Source: Firmicutes bacterium UBA3738 (GTDB lineage Bacteria; Bacillota; Clostridia; Peptostreptococcales; Anaerovoracaceae). From it: 25,542 nt of DNA. The translations under genes and the position numbers were made by a program. This document shows, in pieces, positions 23,354-25,542 of the stretch (its first letter is position 1; the number at the start of each line of letters is the position of its first letter). The stretch lies in NCBI GenBank assembly GCA_002372505.1, contig DFGY01000079.1, forward strand, positions 4,133 to 29,674, read 5' to 3'. The notes below the pieces were generated by a model. The model worked only from the letters and a program-made list of their open reading frames with translations. It ran no database searches and was not told where the DNA came from.

Positions 23354-24103
23354 ATGGATAAAAATTCGAAATCGAACAATTCAATAATTGCCGGCCGCAA
23401 CGCTGTTACCGAAGCTCTGAAAAGCGGGCGCCAGATAGAGCGCATTGTAATTGCCGACGGCACAGGTGGCTCCGTAAAGCAGATAATCGCTATGGCCAAG
23501 GAAGCCAAAGTGAAAGTGGAATACAGGGAGCGCGCCTTCCTGGACAAGAAATTCGACGGCCGTCATCAGGGAGTAATGGCTTACGCAGCTGCTCATAAAT
23601 ACAGCACGGTAAGTGAAATTCTCGGCGTAGCAGAGTCAGCGGGGGAGCCGCCATTCCTGGTAATCCTAGACGATATTGAAGACCCACACAACCTGGGAGC
23701 AATAATGAGGACTGCGGAATGCGCAGGGGTCCACGGTATAATAATCGGAAAGAACCGCGCCGTGGGCCTGAACGAAACCGTGGCCAAGTCCAGCGCCGGG
23801 GCCATTGAATACATGAAGGTTGCCCAGGTGACCAACATTGCAAGAACAATTGACGAGCTAAAGGACAAGGGCGTGTGGGTAGCCGCATGTGATATGGATG
23901 GCGACAATTACACCGATGCAGACCTTAAAGGTTCCATGGCAATTGTAATAGGCAATGAAGGAAAGGGGATCAGCAGGCTCGTAAAAGAAAAGTGCGACTT
24001 CACAGTTTCCATTCCCATGCTGGGGAAAATCTCATCCCTCAATGCCAGCAACGCAGCGGCAATACTAATGTACGAAATCAGAAGACAGAGAGACGGTAAA
24101 TAA
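23354..24103 (+). CDS. rlmB: 23S rRNA 2'-O-methyltransferase, SpoU family (RlmB-like)
   Basis: Residues 8-85 form the SpoU substrate-binding domain (IIAGRNAVTEAL), and 103-245 the knotted SPOUT methylase. Its three motifs are DPHNLGAIMRTAECAG, IVIGNEGKGIS and IPMLGKISSLNASNAAAI. Length 249 is normal. RlmB methylates G2251 of 23S rRNA in E. coli; the exact target in this genome is inferred. The gene begins four bases after folA, with no strong ribosome site. In Firmicutes it usually follows mrnC closely. Confidence 0.92.
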   Translation: MDKNSKSNNSIIAGRNAVTEALKSGRQIERIVIADGTGGSVKQIIAMAKEAKVKVEYRERAFLDKKFDGRHQGVMAYAAAHKYSTVSEILGVAESAGEPPFLVILDDIEDPHNLGAIMRTAECAGVHGIIIGKNRAVGLNETVAKSSAGAIEYMKVAQVTNIARTIDELKDKGVWVAACDMDGDNYTDADLKGSMAIVIGNEGKGISRLVKEKCDFTVSIPMLGKISSLNASNAAAILMYEIRRQRDGK

Positions 24104-24120
24104 AAAGGACGGCAAACAGG

Positions 24121-24234
24121 ATGGACGGACTAGGGGAAAAATTAATGATTCTGCTCCTTGTGGTACTGTTGGCCTTTGCAGCGGTATCAGTTTTTAAGGG
24201 CCTGACAAAAAGAGCGAGACCACAGAAGAGATAG
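24121..24234 (+). CDS. 37-residue membrane miniprotein (putative)
   Basis: The product begins MDGLGEKLMILLLVVLLAF and ends KGLTKRARPQKR: one helix of about 18 residues and a strongly basic tail, so the C-terminus should stay in the cytoplasm. It lies 17 bases after rlmB in the same direction. AAAAGGA is 12 bases upstream of the ATG, a little far. The composition is convincing for a small membrane protein, but I know no family and the call rests on composition and position. Confidence 0.5.
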   Translation: MDGLGEKLMILLLVVLLAFAAVSVFKGLTKRARPQKR

Positions 24235-24331
24235 TGCGAGCTTTCAAGTTGTGGCACAAGCAGATGTGGTTGCCGGAGTAAAAGTCTGTTCAATATGTTG
24301 ATTATGGTGAAAGAATGGTGAAAAGTGACGG

Positions 24332-24364
24332 AAAAGTCTTGCAATCAGTTGCAAAACTTTTTTT
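24332..24364 (+). terminator. Probable terminator after the rlmB group
   Basis: AAAAGT-c-TTGCAA pairs with TTGCAA-a-ACTTTT across a four-base loop (TCAG), with one C/A mismatch; the T-run continues past the stem. The remaining sequence between 24235 and 24423 shows no gene. Confidence 0.55.
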
Positions 24365-24378
24365 ATTTCCATTAAAAT
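24349..24378 (+). promoter_or_regulatory. Possible promoter of the NlpC/P60 gene
   Basis: TTGCAA (24349-24354), which is also the right arm of the terminator stem, and TAAAAT (24373-24378) are 18 bases apart. The ribosome site AAGGAAAGAAGG lies further downstream. Moderate match only. Confidence 0.35.
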
Positions 24379-24423
24379 AAATGTTAGGGAAGCTAGTTCG
24401 ATAAAGGAAAGAAGGGTATTGTT

Positions 24424-25497
24424 ATGAAAAAGATAATAGCTATAGCGTTGGTAATGTGTGTAACTCTGGCCTTTGCACCTCTTACAGCTCAGGTCAGCGC
24501 CAAGGCCAAAACTCCGGCAAAGGTGAGCGAAGTAAAGCTTACAGATCCTTCAGTGCCTTGGAAAAAGCCCAACACGGTCAACATTACTTGGAATAAAGCA
24601 AATGGGGCGAGTAAGTACGAAGTGCATCAGCTGACCCAAAAGAAAGGGTGGCGCATCTACAAAGTCGTGAAGAAGACCGCAAAGAATAAAAAGAAATACA
24701 CCGTCAAAGACAAATACAAAGTAAAGAGACAGGGTAAACGTCATTACCGGGTGTATAAGTTTGCAAAGAAATGGTACCTTAAGAAAAAAATAAAGGCAAC
24801 ATCCTTTAAGATAAAAAAACTGGCTAGCGGTAAGACCTACAAGTTCAAGGTGAGAGGCGTCAAAGGTAAAAAGTGCGGGAAATTCTCCGGCGTGGTAAGC
24901 GTATATATATCCAAGAAAGGCGCAGTGAGAATTATAGACTCCAGGGGAACCACCAAATATTACGAAACCCTGGAAGGCCATGACTTCATGGCGAAGGCTA
25001 AGCGCCATGTGGGCGGGAAATATAAAGTTGCGGGAAGACATCTTAAGGATCCGACCGACCCGAACGACAAAAACTCCATAGACTGCACAGGCCTCGTACA
25101 GGAACTCTATCTTAAGTACGTGGGGCTGAAGCTTCCGGGAGGAAAGCATTCCAAGATGATAAACTATGCTCTTAAAATTGGTGGCGAAGAAATTGAATCG
25201 CTGGACAAAGCGGCAGTGGGCGACTTGATTTTCTATCATACATATGCCAATAAAGAGAAAAAGAAAAAAGTAGGCCAGCACGTGGCTATCTATGCAGGAA
25301 ACAACAAGGTGCTGGATGCGTGTAGCAGCAGGGCAGGTTGGGAGAATCCGGATGACACTACAACCAAGCCGGTAAAACTGAAAGGCGTGTACATCAGAAG
25401 CGTTAAAATCGGTGTATGTAAAATGTATAAAATCATCAGACTGCTCAACACTCAGGCAGAAGAGAGCATTATCGTTGACATTACCCAAAAGATATAG
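24424..25497 (+). CDS. Secreted NlpC/P60 cell-wall peptidase with fibronectin type III-like domain
   Basis: A signal peptide (1-26, ending VSA) leads into a Lys-rich fibronectin type III-like domain (about 33-163: NITWNKANGASKYEVHQL, then SGKTYKFKVRGV). The C-terminal 180-330 is NlpC/P60, with nucleophile Cys221 in SIDCTGLVQELY and His286 in GQHVAIYAG; the third polar residue is probably near 298. Such enzymes cut peptide bonds in peptidoglycan stems outside the cell. The protein is strongly basic, which suits wall binding. Length is 357. AAGGAAAGAAGG precedes the ATG. The last codons hold the -35 box of the tRNA promoter. Confidence 0.88.
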   Translation: MKKIIAIALVMCVTLAFAPLTAQVSAKAKTPAKVSEVKLTDPSVPWKKPNTVNITWNKANGASKYEVHQLTQKKGWRIYKVVKKTAKNKKKYTVKDKYKVKRQGKRHYRVYKFAKKWYLKKKIKATSFKIKKLASGKTYKFKVRGVKGKKCGKFSGVVSVYISKKGAVRIIDSRGTTKYYETLEGHDFMAKAKRHVGGKYKVAGRHLKDPTDPNDKNSIDCTGLVQELYLKYVGLKLPGGKHSKMINYALKIGGEEIESLDKAAVGDLIFYHTYANKEKKKKVGQHVAIYAGNNKVLDACSSRAGWENPDDTTTKPVKLKGVYIRSVKIGVCKMYKIIRLLNTQAEESIIVDITQKI

Positions 25498-25503
25498 TAA
25501 CAT
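25475..25503 (+). promoter_or_regulatory. Promoter of the downstream tRNA
   Basis: TTGACA (25475-25480) lies inside the end of the NlpC/P60 gene and TAACAT (25498-25503) is 17 bases further on. Transcription would start near 25510, eight bases before the tRNA. Confidence 0.6.
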
Positions 25504-25517
25504 GGGAATGTCGATGT

Positions 25518-25542
25518 GCTGTTGTAGCTCAGTCGGTAGAGC
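25518..25542 (+). tRNA. tRNA, 5' part only (cut by window end)
   Basis: A seven-base 5' acceptor strand (GCTGTTG) is followed by TA at positions 8-9, D-stem GCTC, D-loop AGTCGGTA and closing GAGC. This is the canonical start of a bacterial tRNA. The anticodon lies beyond the window, so the amino acid cannot be assigned; the acceptor strand would suit tRNA-Thr, which is only a guess. Confidence 0.85.

Noticed and set aside
24550..25503. Minus-strand open frame of 317 codons opposite the NlpC/P60 gene
   Set aside because: It mirrors a gene with clear signal peptide, catalytic residues and ribosome site. The minus frame has no recognisable domain and no ribosome site.

Overview
The window looks like a chromosomal segment of a Gram-positive anaerobe of the class Clostridia. 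The grounds are purine-rich AGGAGG-type ribosome sites, TTGACA/TATAAT-like promoters, fused ABC-FtsX transporters with a LytTR regulator, a short-form HisG that needs HisZ, and the order cysS-mrnC-...-rlmB. A member of the Anaerovoracaceae (Family XIII) or a neighbouring family is my best guess, but that is inference. All genes I can support lie on the plus strand.

Region 1 (1-6775) is a five-gene transporter/regulator operon. It holds two MacB-like proteins that each carry an ATPase and an FtsX permease, a LytTR-type response regulator whose acidic pocket is lost and which has no kinase beside it, a secreted membrane-anchored protein with a Lys/Glu/Asn-rich stalk, and a 52-residue membrane miniprotein. 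I cannot name its substrate. This is the best candidate here for an undescribed system.

Region 2 (6765-13067) is the histidine operon hisZ-G-C-B-H-A-F-IE, with overlapping or nearly abutting genes. It starts at a TTGACA/TACAAT promoter whose -10 lies inside a strong palindrome, which suggests a repressor. hisD and a histidinol-phosphate phosphatase are absent from the window.

Region 3 (13068-14215) carries an Rrf2-type regulator with three Cys residues and its own promoter. It is followed by a 546-base stretch without genes, dominated by a 416-base imperfect palindrome built from dispersed repeats.

Region 4 (14216-21176) has a YcxB-like membrane protein, asnS, a short EF-G-like GTPase with a damaged G4 motif, a DUF1461-like membrane protein that may be leaderless, a PHP-domain phosphoesterase and cysS.

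Region 5 (21177-25542) has a second palindromic repeat cluster, then mrnC (also apparently leaderless), thyA, folA, rlmB, a 37-residue membrane miniprotein, a secreted NlpC/P60 protein, and the 5' part of a tRNA cut off by the window end.

A dispersed intergenic repeat family with two main motifs (around GGGGACGGTTCT and TTTCACGGGGACAGGC) occurs about eleven times. Some copies are paired into hairpins and some appear to work as terminators.
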